In this document: in pieces, positions 1 to 9,033 of the stretch
Position numbering within the stretch: position 1 is the stretch's first letter
Layout: every line of letters starts with the position of its first letter
From: Halomonas sp. YLGW01
GTDB taxonomy: Bacteria > Pseudomonadota > Gammaproteobacteria > Pseudomonadales > Halomonadaceae
Assembly: GCF_014840935.1 (NCBI RefSeq)
Contig: NZ_CP062005.1
Location: forward strand, 3,162,001 to 3,226,000
Reading direction: 5' to 3'
Length of the DNA stretch: 64,000 bases
The notes under the pieces: generated by a model
Database searches by the model: none
What the model saw: the letters and a program-made list of their open reading frames with translations, nothing else
What the model was told of the DNA's origin: nothing
Program-made: the position numbers and the translations under genes

Positions 1-1800
1 CACCCGCGCCTGGAAGCGCCGCGGCAGCCGACTCAGGGCGGGACCGTTGTGGTTAGAGGTCCAGGACCCCCAGAGCCCGGCGAGCCCGGCCGGCACCACC
101 GGCACCGGGTTGCGGGCGAGGATCAGGTCGAGACCGCGACGAAAGGCCTGCACCTCGCCATCCCGGGTCAGCCGCCCCTCGGGGAAGAGCATCACCACCT
201 CGCCATGACGCAACGCCTGGCTGACCTGATCGAGGGTACGTCGCAGGCCGCCGGGGTCACTGCGCTCGGAATCCACCGGGATGGCCCCTACCAGGCGGAA
301 CAGCCAGTTCAACCAGGGCGACTCGTAGATCGGCCGATCCATCAGGAAGCGCAACGGCCGTGGGCAGGCCCCACCGATTACCAGCGCGTCCATGAAGCTG
401 ACGTGATTGCAGACCACCAGCGCGGGTCCGCGGGCCGGCACATGGTGGCGACCGCGCAGGCGCAGCCGGTAGATCAGCGCGACCAGCGCGAACACCAGCA
501 GGCGCAGCACCGGCCGCGGATGACGCACGATCATCGCCACCCCCGCCGCCAGAGCGATGCCGCCGAGGCTCGCCACGAAGCTCTGCAGATCGAGCCCCAG
601 CCCCGATAGCATCAGCCAGCCATAACCGGCCGCCACCACCATCAGCAGCGCATTCACGATGTTGTTGGAGGCAATGATCTGGCCTCGCCGGGCCTCGTGG
701 CTGCCGAGCTGCAGCAGGGTATAGAGCGGCACGATGTAGATGCCGCCACCGACGCCGACCAGCGCGAACCCCGCCAGCATGCGCCAGGCCGCCGGCGCCT
801 CTAGCAGCCTCGCCAGCGGCTGCCCACCGGCCGTCGCGCTGTCCATGCCGGCCAGTAGCAGACTGGCCGCACCGATGATGAGCGCCCCCAGCGGTACCAG
901 GCCAAACTCCAGGCGGCCTGCCGAGAGCTTGGCACAGGCCAGTGCCCCCGCCCCGACGCCACCGGCGAAGGCCGCCAACAGCAGGCTCAGCATGGCCGCC
1001 TCGCCCCCCGCCACCTGGTGCGCCCAGGCCGGCAGCTGGGTCAGGAAGCAGGCGCCCAGGAACCAGAAGACGCTGATGGCTTGGATCGCCGGCCACAGCA
1101 CAGGCTCACGACGCGCGCCGCGCAGCACCTCGATCAGGCTCGTCAGGGGGCGAAAGCGCGGCCGGCCGCCCTCGCCCGCAGGATCAGCGGCGGCCGGCGT
1201 CCGGGACGTCGGCGGCAGCGCCAGACTGGCGCCAGCGCCCAGCAGGGCGATCCCCACCAGAGCGGCCATGAGTGACGGGCGCGACCAGGGCGCCGGCAAT
1301 GCGGCCAGCACCCCCGCGAGCAGGGCACCGGCGAGGATCGCGGCGAAGGTACCGACATGAATCCAGGCATTGCCGCGACCGAGCTCATAAGACGGCAGGT
1401 GGTGCGGCAGGATGGCGAACTTGACCGCCCCAAACAGGGCCGACTGGGTGCCCGCCAGCACCAACAGCACGAACAGCGCCGCCAGGCTCTGGTACCAGAT
1501 GGCCACGGCCGCCAGCGCCATCAGGATGCATTCGGCGAGCTTCAGCAAGCGCACCAGGCGCCGCTTGTCGAGGCGGTCGGCGAGCTCACCGCCCCAGGCG
1601 GAAAGCAGTAGAAAGGGCAGGATGAAGAGCCCCGCCGCCAGGTTGATGGCCAGTCCCAGATCCCAGCCGTGGCGTGGCACGGCGACGAAGGTCAGCATCA
1701 GCAGCAGGGTGTTGCGCAGGAGGTTGTCGTTGCAGGCGCCCAGCGCCTGCACCCAGAACAGGGGCGCGAAGCGACGCTGGGTCAGCAGGCCGCGATTCAC
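1..1800 (-). CDS. MFS transporter fused to PlsC-type acyltransferase (partial, C-terminus beyond window)
   Basis: The frame is open from a GTG at 1800 to the left edge, so the C-terminus is missing. About the first 400 residues are a hydrophobic MFS-like module with roughly twelve membrane segments, starting near LFWVQALGACNDNLLRNTL. A lysophospholipid acyltransferase domain follows. It shows the HX4D motif as NHVSFMD and the glycerophosphate-binding motif as FPEGRLTRDGE. This architecture is known from LplT/Aas-like proteins that move lysophospholipids across the inner membrane and re-acylate them. In some relatives an acyl-ACP synthetase domain comes next; whether it exists here cannot be seen. 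The GTG overlaps the TetR gene stop by 4 bp (ATGTGA), so the two genes are probably one operon with translational coupling. The fusion is clear from sequence; the lysophospholipid substrate is inferred. Confidence 0.85.
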   Translation of the reverse strand, partial: MNRGLLTQRRFAPLFWVQALGACNDNLLRNTLLLMLTFVAVPRHGWDLGLAINLAAGLFILPFLLLSAWGGELADRLDKRRLVRLLKLAECILMALAAVAIWYQSLAALFVLLVLAGTQSALFGAVKFAILPHHLPSYELGRGNAWIHVGTFAAILAGALLAGVLAALPAPWSRPSLMAALVGIALLGAGASLALPPTSRTPAAADPAGEGGRPRFRPLTSLIEVLRGARREPVLWPAIQAISVFWFLGACFLTQLPAWAHQVAGGEAAMLSLLLAAFAGGVGAGALACAKLSAGRLEFGLVPLGALIIGAASLLLAGMDSATAGGQPLARLLEAPAAWRMLAGFALVGVGGGIYIVPLYTLLQLGSHEARRGQIIASNNIVNALLMVVAAGYGWLMLSGLGLDLQSFVASLGGIALAAGVAMIVRHPRPVLRLLVFALVALIYRLRLRGRHHVPARGPALVVCNHVSFMDALVIGGACPRPLRFLMDRPIYESPWLNWLFRLVGAIPVDSERSDPGGLRRTLDQVSQALRHGEVVMLFPEGRLTRDGEVQAFRRGLDLILARNPVPVVPAGLAGLWGSWTSNHNGPALSRLPRRFQARV

Positions 1801-2411
1801 ATGCCGCCCGGCTGGTGCCGGAGCCCGTTGAGCAGGGTCGTGAGTAGCTGGTCGAGCAGCTCCCCGACCTCCAGCGGCTGGCCCTGCCAGTAGCCCAGGC
1901 GCTCGTTGAGGCCCAGCTGTACCAGGCCATGGACGCTGCCCCAGAGGGTGCGGGCCAGGCGGCGGGCCTCCAGATCATCGATCGCCGGCTGGAACTCCTT
2001 GAGGGTGGCCTCGACCCTCACGAACAGCGCCTCGATCATGTCGTTCTGACGCTGATCGAGCTCGCCCTCCTGAGCCAGCGGGTAATCGAACAGCAGCTGC
2101 CAGCGGTAGGGGGAGGTCTTGGCGAACTGCCAGTAGGCCTTGGCCAGGCCGGTCAGCCGCGCCTCGGGGCCACCGCTCTCGAGTCCCTCGATGGCACCGC
2201 GCAGATGGGCCAGGGTCTCGATATTGGCGTGCTGCAGGAGGTTGTTGAAGCTGCCATAGAGCTTCAGCAGGGTGCTGGGCGCACAACCGACCTCCCTCGC
2301 CAACGCGCGCAGCGACAGCGTATGGACGGGGTGCTCCTGGAGCCAGGCATCGCATGCGGCCATGACCTGAGCATGCAACGCTTCGGGCGCGTGCTGTCTG
2401 GGACGTGCCAT
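1797..2411 (-). CDS. TetR/AcrR family transcriptional regulator
   Basis: A 204-residue protein with an N-terminal TetR-type helix-turn-helix at about residues 32-55 (LSLRALAREVGCAPSTLLKL). A helical ligand-binding domain of the WHG type follows, with KTSPYRWQLLFDYPL near residue 100. It is the first gene of a leftward pair and its stop overlaps the GTG of the MFS-acyltransferase gene. The natural inference is autoregulation and control of that membrane-lipid gene in response to a hydrophobic ligand. No matching operator was identified with confidence in the 224 bp upstream. Confidence 0.85.
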   Translation of the reverse strand: MARPRQHAPEALHAQVMAACDAWLQEHPVHTLSLRALAREVGCAPSTLLKLYGSFNNLLQHANIETLAHLRGAIEGLESGGPEARLTGLAKAYWQFAKTSPYRWQLLFDYPLAQEGELDQRQNDMIEALFVRVEATLKEFQPAIDDLEARRLARTLWGSVHGLVQLGLNERLGYWQGQPLEVGELLDQLLTTLLNGLRHQPGGM

Positions 2412-2487
2412 TGCATCCTCGCAGGTACGCTGAACGGCTAGAGGGCGGAAGCGACAGAATCGCAGGTATCGAACAGCGTTTTATATC

Positions 2488-2515
2488 AGCATACCGCCCC
2501 CGCGCACAAACACAA
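2488..2515 (-). promoter_or_regulatory. Possible sigma70 promoter for the TetR gene
   Basis: On the minus strand TTGTGT and TATGCT are separated by 16 bp, about 80 bp upstream of the TetR start, in an AT-richer patch. The -35 is a weak match and nothing else supports it. Confidence 0.35.
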
Positions 2516-2635
2516 CTTCGTCAACGGGGCCACCGCCGGCGCTATGCAGTCCCGGGGCTCTTGGGTACCCTGACACCTCGCGCCAGTCGCCTGGCATCCA
2601 TCAGCACCACCTGCTAAGACGACACGGGAGAGCCC

Positions 2636-3322
2636 ATGGCCGGCCGCCTGCACATCGCGCCGCTTGACCTGCCCCGGCTACTGCCCGACCTCGCGATCGA
2701 CGAACCGCTGCTGACCGGTGCCAACCTGGCTCCCCGCCAGGGGCTGTCGATGATCCGCCTCGATGCCGGCCGCCCGCACCTGAGCCGCGCCTTCTGGGGA
2801 CTGACCCCGCCGTGGCTTAAGGTGCTCGACCACGCTCCCCACTGCGCCCGGGCGGAGAGTCTCGACGAGCGCAAGATGTTCGCCGAAGCCTTCGCCGCCC
2901 GCCGCTGCCTGATTCCGGTCAGCGGCGTCTATGTCTGGCGCACCTTGCCCCGCGGCAAGCAGCCCTACCTGGTGACCCGCGTCGATCGCGGCCCCCTGCT
3001 GCTGGCTGGCCTCTGGGCCCGCTTCCACACCACCCTGAGCGCCTTCCACGATTCCATGGCGCTGATCACCGTGGCCGCACCGCCGCTGCTGGCACCGCTC
3101 AGCGACCGCCTGCCGGCGGTGATCGAGGCCGGCCAGGCAACGGCCTGGCTCGACCCGGCGACGCCGCTCGACGAGGCTCGCGCCATGCTCAATCCGGCTC
3201 CCAGGGAACTGTTGGGCGCTTTTCCGGTATCAAGACGAGTGAATCACCCGCTGAATCAGGAATGGGCCTGTGGTCACCCGACCGGCCCCATGCTGCGCTG
3301 GCAGCCTGCACAGGAGTCATGA
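2636..3322 (+). CDS. YedK/HMCES (SRAP) family protein lacking the catalytic residues
   Basis: A 228-residue protein that aligns along its length with YedK/HMCES, the SRAP proteins that crosslink to abasic sites in single-stranded DNA. Conserved framework includes NLAP (30-33), FWGLTPPW (53-60), ARAES (71-75), CLIPVSG (91-97) and the C-terminal PVSRRVNHPLNQ. The catalytic set of E. coli YedK (Cys2, Asn75, Glu105, His160) appears as Ala2 (MAGR instead of MCGR), Cys70, Val100 and Ser156. The start is secure because an in-frame TAA lies 21 bp upstream and GGGAGAG precedes the ATG, so no longer N-terminus can restore Cys2. It cannot work by the known thiazolidine chemistry; it may still bind DNA. 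Its stop overlaps the next start (ATGA), so it is coupled to the M16 peptidase gene. Confidence 0.85.
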   Translation: MAGRLHIAPLDLPRLLPDLAIDEPLLTGANLAPRQGLSMIRLDAGRPHLSRAFWGLTPPWLKVLDHAPHCARAESLDERKMFAEAFAARRCLIPVSGVYVWRTLPRGKQPYLVTRVDRGPLLLAGLWARFHTTLSAFHDSMALITVAAPPLLAPLSDRLPAVIEAGQATAWLDPATPLDEARAMLNPAPRELLGAFPVSRRVNHPLNQEWACGHPTGPMLRWQPAQES

Positions 3323-6213
3323 TGACCGCCATAACCCGCCTTGCATCCCTGCGCCGCCATCGCGACCGCCTGGCCCTCGGCAGCGCCCTGCTGCTGGCCC
3401 TCATTGCCCCGACGCTGGCCAGCGCCTCGGCAACCGCCGAGGTCTCCGCCCAAGGATCCTCGCAAGCGTCGCCCGCCCTGGAGACTCAGGCCCTCAAGAC
3501 CAGCCCCCATGACCGGCGCGACTACCGGCTGCTGACCCTGGACAACGGCCTGACCGTACTGCTGGTTAGCGACCACGAGGCCGACAAGGCCGCCGCCTCG
3601 ATGAACATCGATGTCGGAAGTGCCAGCGACCCCGAGGACCTGGCGGGCCTTGCCCACTTCCTCGAACACATGCTGTTTCTCGGCACCGAGGCCTACCCGG
3701 CCGCCGACGCCTATCAGTCCTACATCAATCGTCACGGCGGCAGCCACAACGCCTTCACGGCAAGCCAGGACACCAACTACTTCTTCGACATCGAGCCCGA
3801 GGCCCTGCCCGGCGCCCTGGATCGGTTCAGCCAGTTCTTCATCGCGCCCCGCTTCAATGCCGACAAGCTGGAGAGCGAGCGCAACGTGGTGCATTCTGAG
3901 TATCAGGCGCGGCTGCGCGATGACGGACGCCGCGAGAATGATGCACTCGACCAGGTGCTCAACCCCGACAACCCGACCACCGGTTTCTCGGTGGGCAGCC
4001 GCGCCACCCTGACGTTGCCCGAGAACGCCAATACACCGCTGCGCGAGCGGGTCATCGATTTCTTCGAGACCCACTATGGCGCCAACGTGATGCACCTGGT
4101 CCTCGTCGCCCCCCAGCCGCTGGATGAGCTTGAGGACCTGGTGCGCGAGCGCTTTGCGGCGATTCCGGATCGCGGCCTGAGCCGCCCCGAAGTCGACGCC
4201 CCCCTGGTGCGCGCCGACAGCCTGCCGCTGTCCCTCGAGGTCGCCTCGCTGCGCGACGAGCGCCAGCTGCGTTTCTACTTCCCGGTGCACGACCCCGAGC
4301 CCTTCTACGCCACCAAGCCCGCTTCCTATATTGCCAACCTGCTCGGCCATGAGGGCGAGGGCAGTCTGCTGGCGAGGCTGCGCGAGGCCGGGCTGGCCGA
4401 TGGCCTGTCGGCCGGTGTCGGCCACGGCGATGGAAAGCAGGCGCTGTTCACCGTCAGTATCAGCCTGACGCCCGAGGGCGCCCGACAGATCCCGCGGATC
4501 CAGGCGAGCCTGTTCTCGTCCATCGACCGCATCCGCCGTGAGGGGCTCGCCCCCTGGCGCTATCAGGAGCAGGCCCGCCTCGCCGAGCAGGAGTTCCGCT
4601 TCCAGCAACACGGCGCCCCGCAGCACGACGCCACCCGCCTGGCCATGAACCTGGCGCACTATCCGAGCCACGACGCCCAGTACGCACCCTACCGCATGGA
4701 TGGCTTCGACGCGCCGCGCATCGAGGCCTATCTGGCGGCACTGACGCCGGATAATCTATTGCGGGTCTATCGCGCCCCCGACGTGACAGGCGAGACCACG
4801 TCTCCCTGGTTCGACGCCCCCTACCGCGTCACGCAGCCCCCCGAGTGGGCGAGCGCCTCGCCACTCGAAGACCTGGCCCTGCCCGAGCCCAACCCCTATA
4901 TCGCCGAGGATCTCCACCTCGGTGAGGAAGAGGATGCCGTCCCCGGGCGCCTACTGAACACGCCCGGCGCCGAGCTCTGGCACCAGGCCCATGCCGGCTT
5001 CGACACCCCCAAGGTGGAATGGCGATTCAGCCTCCAGCACCCGGCGGCAGCGGCCAATGCCCGGGATGCCGCCTTGACCCGGCTGCTTGCCGGCTGGCTC
5101 AACGACAGCCTCAACGAGGCCCTCTACCCCGCCCGGCTGGCCGGCCACCAGTTCAACGCCTATGCCCACGCCCGCGGCATGACCCTGGCCTTCTCCGGCT
5201 GGCGCGACCGCCAGCCGCGACTGATCGAGCGGGTGCTCACCCAACTGACCGAGGGCGATATCCGCGCCGACAGCGTCGCGCGGGTCCGTCACCAGCTCGA
5301 GCGCGAATGGCGCAACGCCCCCGAGGCGGCTCTCTATCAGCAGGCCAATCGCGCGCTCGGCGAGGCGCTGCTGCGCCCTCAGTGGCCGGCGGCGACCCTG
5401 CTCGAGGCCATCGACACCCTGGACGCCGAGGCCCTGCGCGACTATCGCGAGGCCTTCCTCGGCGCGCTGCGCGTCGAGGCCCTGGCGGTGGGCGACCTGT
5501 CGGCCGACACCGCCCGCGCCACCGGCGAATCGGTCATCGCCACCCTGGCCCCGACCCTCGAGGCCACGGCGATACCCGACCTCGAGCCGCTGGACATCTC
5601 AGACGCCCTGCCCAACCTGCACCCCCACAGCACCCGCCAGGATTCGCTGGTGCTGCGCTACCTTCAGGGCCAGACCCGCACGCTGGACGAGCAGGCACGC
5701 CTGGCGGTGCTCGGCCAGCTGATCGCCACGCCCTTCTACACCCGGCTGCGCACCGAGCAGCAGCTCGGCTACATCGTCAGCGCCAGCTACATGCCGCTGC
5801 TCGAGGCGCCGGGCCTCGCCCTGCTGGTTCAGTCACCGGAGGCCGACAGTCAGGTGATCGGAAGCCGCATCTCGGCCTTCCTCGACGAGTTCGACCAGAC
5901 CCTCGCCGAGCTGGACGAGGCCGCCCTGGCCCCATACCGGCAGGCCGTCCATGACCGCCTGCTGGAGCGCGACACCTCGCTTGGGCAGCTCGCCAATCGC
6001 CATTGGCAGGCCTTGGCCCGCGACGACACCGGCTTCGATCATCGCGAGCGCCTGGCCACGCGGGTCGCGACTCTCACTCCGCAGGGGCTGAAAGAGGCCT
6101 GGGGCGAGCTGCGAGAGGCGCCGACCGCCGACATCACCTTCGACCCCGGCGACAGCCCCAGCGATCTGCAGGCCCTCACCGCCGAGCTGATCCCGCTGCC
6201 CGAGGGCGACTGA
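3319..6213 (+). CDS. M16 family zinc peptidase (insulinase/pitrilysin-like), exported
   Basis: A protein of about 964 residues with an N-terminal signal peptide (hydrophobic LALGSALLLALIAPTLASA). The inverted zinc motif HxxEH is present as HFLEH in LAHFLEHMLFLGTEAYP, with the distal glutamate in ERNVVHSEYQ. The long form contains an active N-terminal M16 domain and an inactive C-terminal half (RTEQQLGYIVSA), as in PtrA/pitrilysin. It is expected to degrade small peptides in the periplasm. ATG ATG at 3319/3322 overlaps the stop of the YedK-like gene. An AGGAG at 3312-3316 is better spaced for the second ATG. A longer frame exists upstream (ATG at 3262), but it would lie inside the previous gene and hide the signal peptide. 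Confidence 0.92.
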   Translation: MMTAITRLASLRRHRDRLALGSALLLALIAPTLASASATAEVSAQGSSQASPALETQALKTSPHDRRDYRLLTLDNGLTVLLVSDHEADKAAASMNIDVGSASDPEDLAGLAHFLEHMLFLGTEAYPAADAYQSYINRHGGSHNAFTASQDTNYFFDIEPEALPGALDRFSQFFIAPRFNADKLESERNVVHSEYQARLRDDGRRENDALDQVLNPDNPTTGFSVGSRATLTLPENANTPLRERVIDFFETHYGANVMHLVLVAPQPLDELEDLVRERFAAIPDRGLSRPEVDAPLVRADSLPLSLEVASLRDERQLRFYFPVHDPEPFYATKPASYIANLLGHEGEGSLLARLREAGLADGLSAGVGHGDGKQALFTVSISLTPEGARQIPRIQASLFSSIDRIRREGLAPWRYQEQARLAEQEFRFQQHGAPQHDATRLAMNLAHYPSHDAQYAPYRMDGFDAPRIEAYLAALTPDNLLRVYRAPDVTGETTSPWFDAPYRVTQPPEWASASPLEDLALPEPNPYIAEDLHLGEEEDAVPGRLLNTPGAELWHQAHAGFDTPKVEWRFSLQHPAAAANARDAALTRLLAGWLNDSLNEALYPARLAGHQFNAYAHARGMTLAFSGWRDRQPRLIERVLTQLTEGDIRADSVARVRHQLEREWRNAPEAALYQQANRALGEALLRPQWPAATLLEAIDTLDAEALRDYREAFLGALRVEALAVGDLSADTARATGESVIATLAPTLEATAIPDLEPLDISDALPNLHPHSTRQDSLVLRYLQGQTRTLDEQARLAVLGQLIATPFYTRLRTEQQLGYIVSASYMPLLEAPGLALLVQSPEADSQVIGSRISAFLDEFDQTLAELDEAALAPYRQAVHDRLLERDTSLGQLANRHWQALARDDTGFDHRERLATRVATLTPQGLKEAWGELREAPTADITFDPGDSPSDLQALTAELIPLPEGD

Positions 6214-6240
6214 GCCGCGCCTCGCGCCGCACCTCCCGAC

Positions 6241-6284
6241 ACGACGACGCCCGGCCCCTGTCTCAGGGCGCCGGGCGTCGTCGT
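6241..6284. terminator. Long GC-rich hairpin between the M16 peptidase and sbcB
   Basis: ACGACGACGCCCGGC is complementary to GCCGGGCGTCGTCGT, and the inner CCTG/CAGG also pairs. The hairpin lies between two convergent genes and can terminate both. The T-tract is poor. Confidence 0.7.
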
Positions 6285-6307
6285 TGTGATCCGCCGTTGT
6301 GATTCGT
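6282..6307. repeat. 13-bp tandem duplication in the intergenic spacer
   Basis: Two adjacent copies of CGTTGTGATCCGC / CGTTGTGATTCGT with two differences, starting inside the right arm of the terminator hairpin and ending just before the sbcB stop codon. Confidence 0.6.
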
Positions 6308-6324
6308 CGCGTAAGGGCGAGGCG

Positions 6325-7818
6325 TCAGGCGCCGAAGGCCTGCGCCGGCATGATCGCCTCGACGTGCATCACCAGTTCCTCCAGCACCTGGCGCTCGTGA
6401 TCCTCGAGACTGACCTGGTTCAGGCGCTCGATCTCCCGGGCGAAGCCCTGCAGGGTCAGGCCGCCGAGGCTGGCATCGTTCATGCGTGACCAGCGATAGG
6501 CATCCCACTGGCCCTGCTCCTCGCCCTCGAGGGTGTCGGGGTAGCTGCGCGCCCGGAAGCGGAACAGCATCTCCTCGAGGCGCGGGTCCTGGAAGGCGAA
6601 GCTGGCGCCGACCAGGTCCCAGGGATCCGCCTCCCGCACCCGCTGCATCTGCTGGCGGTCGGCCGGCGAGAAGAAGCCGCCGGAGTAGAGCATCAGGTCC
6701 GGGTCCTGCGGACCTTCGGGGGGCGGCTCGGCGAAGACCCCCGCGGCGCTGCGCGCAGCCTCGGGGGCGGCCGAAAGCCGCTTCCAGTGCTCGCGACAGG
6801 TGGGCAGGTCGAGCCCCAGGCGCTCGACGATGGCGCCGTACTCGCCGCGACGCTCGCCGCTTATATCCTTCAGGTAACTCACCGGCATCAGTACCGGGCT
6901 CTTGTTGAGGTGGATCACCTTAAGCGGAATGCGGGTCTCGCCCTCGGCAAGCTCATCGGCGCCGACGAACACCCGAGCCCGGATCTCCTCCACCGACAGC
7001 TCGAACAGCGGCGTCGGGTCCACCGCCAGGTCATAGACGATCACCCCGTTGGGATTACTGGGATGCTCGGCCAGCGGCATCACCAGCGCGCTGCAGGCGC
7101 GGCTCGCCGGGTAGCGGCGGGAGATATGCAAGAGCGGCTTGCGCGAGGCGATATCCAGCCGCTTGGCCACCTCGCGCTTGCTGCGCAGGGCCAGCAGGTA
7201 GTCGAAGAGCCCCGAGTTACAGGACTTGAGCAGTCGCGCCAGGGCGATGGTGGCGCGCACGTCGGCCAGGGCATCGTGGGCGCCGGCATGCTCGATGCCA
7301 TTGGCGGCGGTCAGGTGCTCGAGCTTGAAGCTCGGGGCACCGTCCTCGCGCCTGGGCCACTCGATGCCCTCGGGGCGCAGGGCATGGAAGGCCCGCACCA
7401 CGTCGATCAGGTCCCAGCGCGAATTGCCGTTCTGCCACTCCCGGGCATAGGGATCGAGGAAGTTGCGGTAGAAGAGGTGGCGGCTGACCTCATCATCGAA
7501 GCGCAGGCTGTTGTAGCCCAGGACACAGGTGCCGGGCTCGCTCATGGCGTCGTTGATGATGCCGGCGAACTCGGCCTCGGGTACGCCCCGACGCTGCGCC
7601 TTCTGCGGCGTGATCCCGGTGATCAGGCAGGCCTGGGGATGCGGCAGGTAATCGTCGGCGGGCTTGCAGTAGACCTCGAGGGGCGCGCCGATCTCGTTGA
7701 AGTCGGCATCGGTGCGGATCGCGGCAAACTGCGAGGGCCGATCCCGGCGCGGGTCGGCCCCGAAGGTCTCGTAGTCGTGCCACAGAAAGGTCCGCGGAGC
7801 GGCGGGGGGCGGCGCCAT
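6325..7818 (-). CDS. sbcB: Exodeoxyribonuclease I
   Basis: A 497-residue protein that digests single-stranded DNA 3' to 5' and acts in mismatch repair and recombination clean-up. The DEDDh exonuclease domain is at the N-terminus: motif I FLWHDYETFGADP (about residues 12-24), the region around ITGITPQKA, and motif III HDALADVRA near residue 180. SH3-like and C-terminal helical regions follow, including GGFFSPADR. The length matches the family (about 475 residues). It runs leftward as a single gene, convergent with the M16 peptidase. Confidence 0.95.
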   Translation of the reverse strand: MAPPPAAPRTFLWHDYETFGADPRRDRPSQFAAIRTDADFNEIGAPLEVYCKPADDYLPHPQACLITGITPQKAQRRGVPEAEFAGIINDAMSEPGTCVLGYNSLRFDDEVSRHLFYRNFLDPYAREWQNGNSRWDLIDVVRAFHALRPEGIEWPRREDGAPSFKLEHLTAANGIEHAGAHDALADVRATIALARLLKSCNSGLFDYLLALRSKREVAKRLDIASRKPLLHISRRYPASRACSALVMPLAEHPSNPNGVIVYDLAVDPTPLFELSVEEIRARVFVGADELAEGETRIPLKVIHLNKSPVLMPVSYLKDISGERRGEYGAIVERLGLDLPTCREHWKRLSAAPEAARSAAGVFAEPPPEGPQDPDLMLYSGGFFSPADRQQMQRVREADPWDLVGASFAFQDPRLEEMLFRFRARSYPDTLEGEEQGQWDAYRWSRMNDASLGGLTLQGFAREIERLNQVSLEDHERQVLEELVMHVEAIMPAQAFGA

Positions 7819-7862
7819 GACAGGCTCTCCAGCAGTCCAAATAACGCCCAGCCTAGCACAGT

Positions 7863-7889
7863 CCCCGGAGCGGCTCAGCCGCTCCGGGG
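7863..7889 (-). terminator. Hairpin downstream of minE
   Basis: CCCCGGAGCGGC and GCCGCTCCGGGG form a perfect 12-bp stem with a 3-nt loop between minE and the sbcB start. No T-run follows, so it could be a terminator of low efficiency or an mRNA 3' stabiliser. Confidence 0.6.
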
Positions 7890-7922
7890 CGGGCCTTGCT
7901 CATTGCCGCCTTCATGACCGGC

Positions 7923-8174
7923 TCAGCTGCGCGGCAGGGTCACGTTGAGCTCGAGCACCGAACAGTCCTCGTCGCGATCGAGGCTGATGTTGATGGCATC
8001 CTGCTCGACCTTCACGTAGCGGCGAATCACCTCCAGCAGCTCGCGCTCCAGCATCGGCATGTAGTCCGGCTGGTCCCGCTGGCCACGCTGGTGGGCGACG
8101 ATGATCTGCAGCCGCTCCTTGGCGACCGAGGCGGTCTTCTTGCGCTCGCCTTTCAGGAAATCCAGCAGTTTCAC
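7923..8174 (-). CDS. minE: Cell division topological specificity factor MinE
   Basis: An 83-residue MinE. It stimulates the MinD ATPase and drives Min oscillation, so that the division inhibitor MinC is depleted at midcell. The N-terminal MLKLLDFL-like segment (MKLLDFLKGERKKTASVAKERLQIIVAHQRG) carries the membrane-targeting and MinD-binding helix. The topological-specificity domain follows with YVKVEQDAINISLDRD. It overlaps minD by 4 bp (ATGA), is last in the minCDE operon, and is of normal length. Confidence 0.97.
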   Translation of the reverse strand: MKLLDFLKGERKKTASVAKERLQIIVAHQRGQRDQPDYMPMLERELLEVIRRYVKVEQDAINISLDRDEDCSVLELNVTLPRS

Positions 8175-8989
8175 CGACGACCTCCCCCGAACACGCGGCT
8201 CAGCAACCCTTTCTTCTGGTACTCATGGAAACGCAGCGGCACGCTCTCGCCGAGCAGCCGCGACACGGTATCGGTGTAGGCCTGGCCGGCGTCGCTCTTC
8301 TGGTCGTGGGTGACCGGAATGCCCTGATTGGAGGCCCGCAGCACCGCCTCGGACTCGGGGATCAGGCCGATCAGGTCGATGGCCAGGATCTCGCAGATGT
8401 CGTCGAGATTGAGCATGTCACCGTCGTCGACCCGGGTCGGGTTGTAGCGGGTGATCAGCAGGTGCTCCTTGATCGGGTCGCGGTTCTGCTCGGCGCGACG
8501 GGTCTTGGAGGACAGCAGGCCGAGGATGCGGTCGGAGTCACGCACCGAGGACACCTCGGGGTTGGTCACCACCACCGCCTCGTCGGCGAAGTACATGGCC
8601 AGCTGGGCGCCGCGCTCGATGCCCGCCGGCGAGTCGCAGATGATGAAGTCGAAGTCTTCGGTCAGGGCATCGAGGATCTTCTCGACGCCTTCGCTGGTCA
8701 AGGCGTCTTTATCGCGAGTCTGGGAGGCCGGCAGGATGTGCAGGTTCTCGACCCGCTTGTCACGTATCATCGCCTGGTTGAGCCCAGCATCCCCCTGGAT
8801 GACGTTGACCAGGTCATAGACCACGCGGCGCTCGCAGCCCATGATCAGATCGAGGTTGCGCAGGCCGACGTCGAAGTCGATCACCACGGTCTTGTTGCCG
8901 CGCAGCGCCAGGCCCGTGGCGATGGCCGCCGCACTGGTCGTCTTGCCGACCCCACCCTTGCCGGAGGTCACTACAATGATCTTGGCCAA
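8171..8989 (-). CDS. minD: Septum site-determining ATPase MinD
   Basis: A 272-residue ParA/MinD-family ATPase that recruits MinC to the membrane. The deviant Walker A motif SGKGGVGKTT spans residues 9-18 with signature Lys11 and Lys16. Switch regions follow (VIDFDVGLRNLD, ICDSPAGIE). The C-terminus is the amphipathic membrane-targeting helix (KKGLLSRVFGGGRR). It lies 44 bp after minC and overlaps minE. Confidence 0.98.
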   Translation of the reverse strand: MAKIIVVTSGKGGVGKTTSAAAIATGLALRGNKTVVIDFDVGLRNLDLIMGCERRVVYDLVNVIQGDAGLNQAMIRDKRVENLHILPASQTRDKDALTSEGVEKILDALTEDFDFIICDSPAGIERGAQLAMYFADEAVVVTNPEVSSVRDSDRILGLLSSKTRRAEQNRDPIKEHLLITRYNPTRVDDGDMLNLDDICEILAIDLIGLIPESEAVLRASNQGIPVTHDQKSDAGQAYTDTVSRLLGESVPLRFHEYQKKGLLSRVFGGGRR

Positions 8990-9033
8990 GATAAGCTTCC
9001 TGTTGCTAAAGAGATAACCGATCGCCGCCCTGC

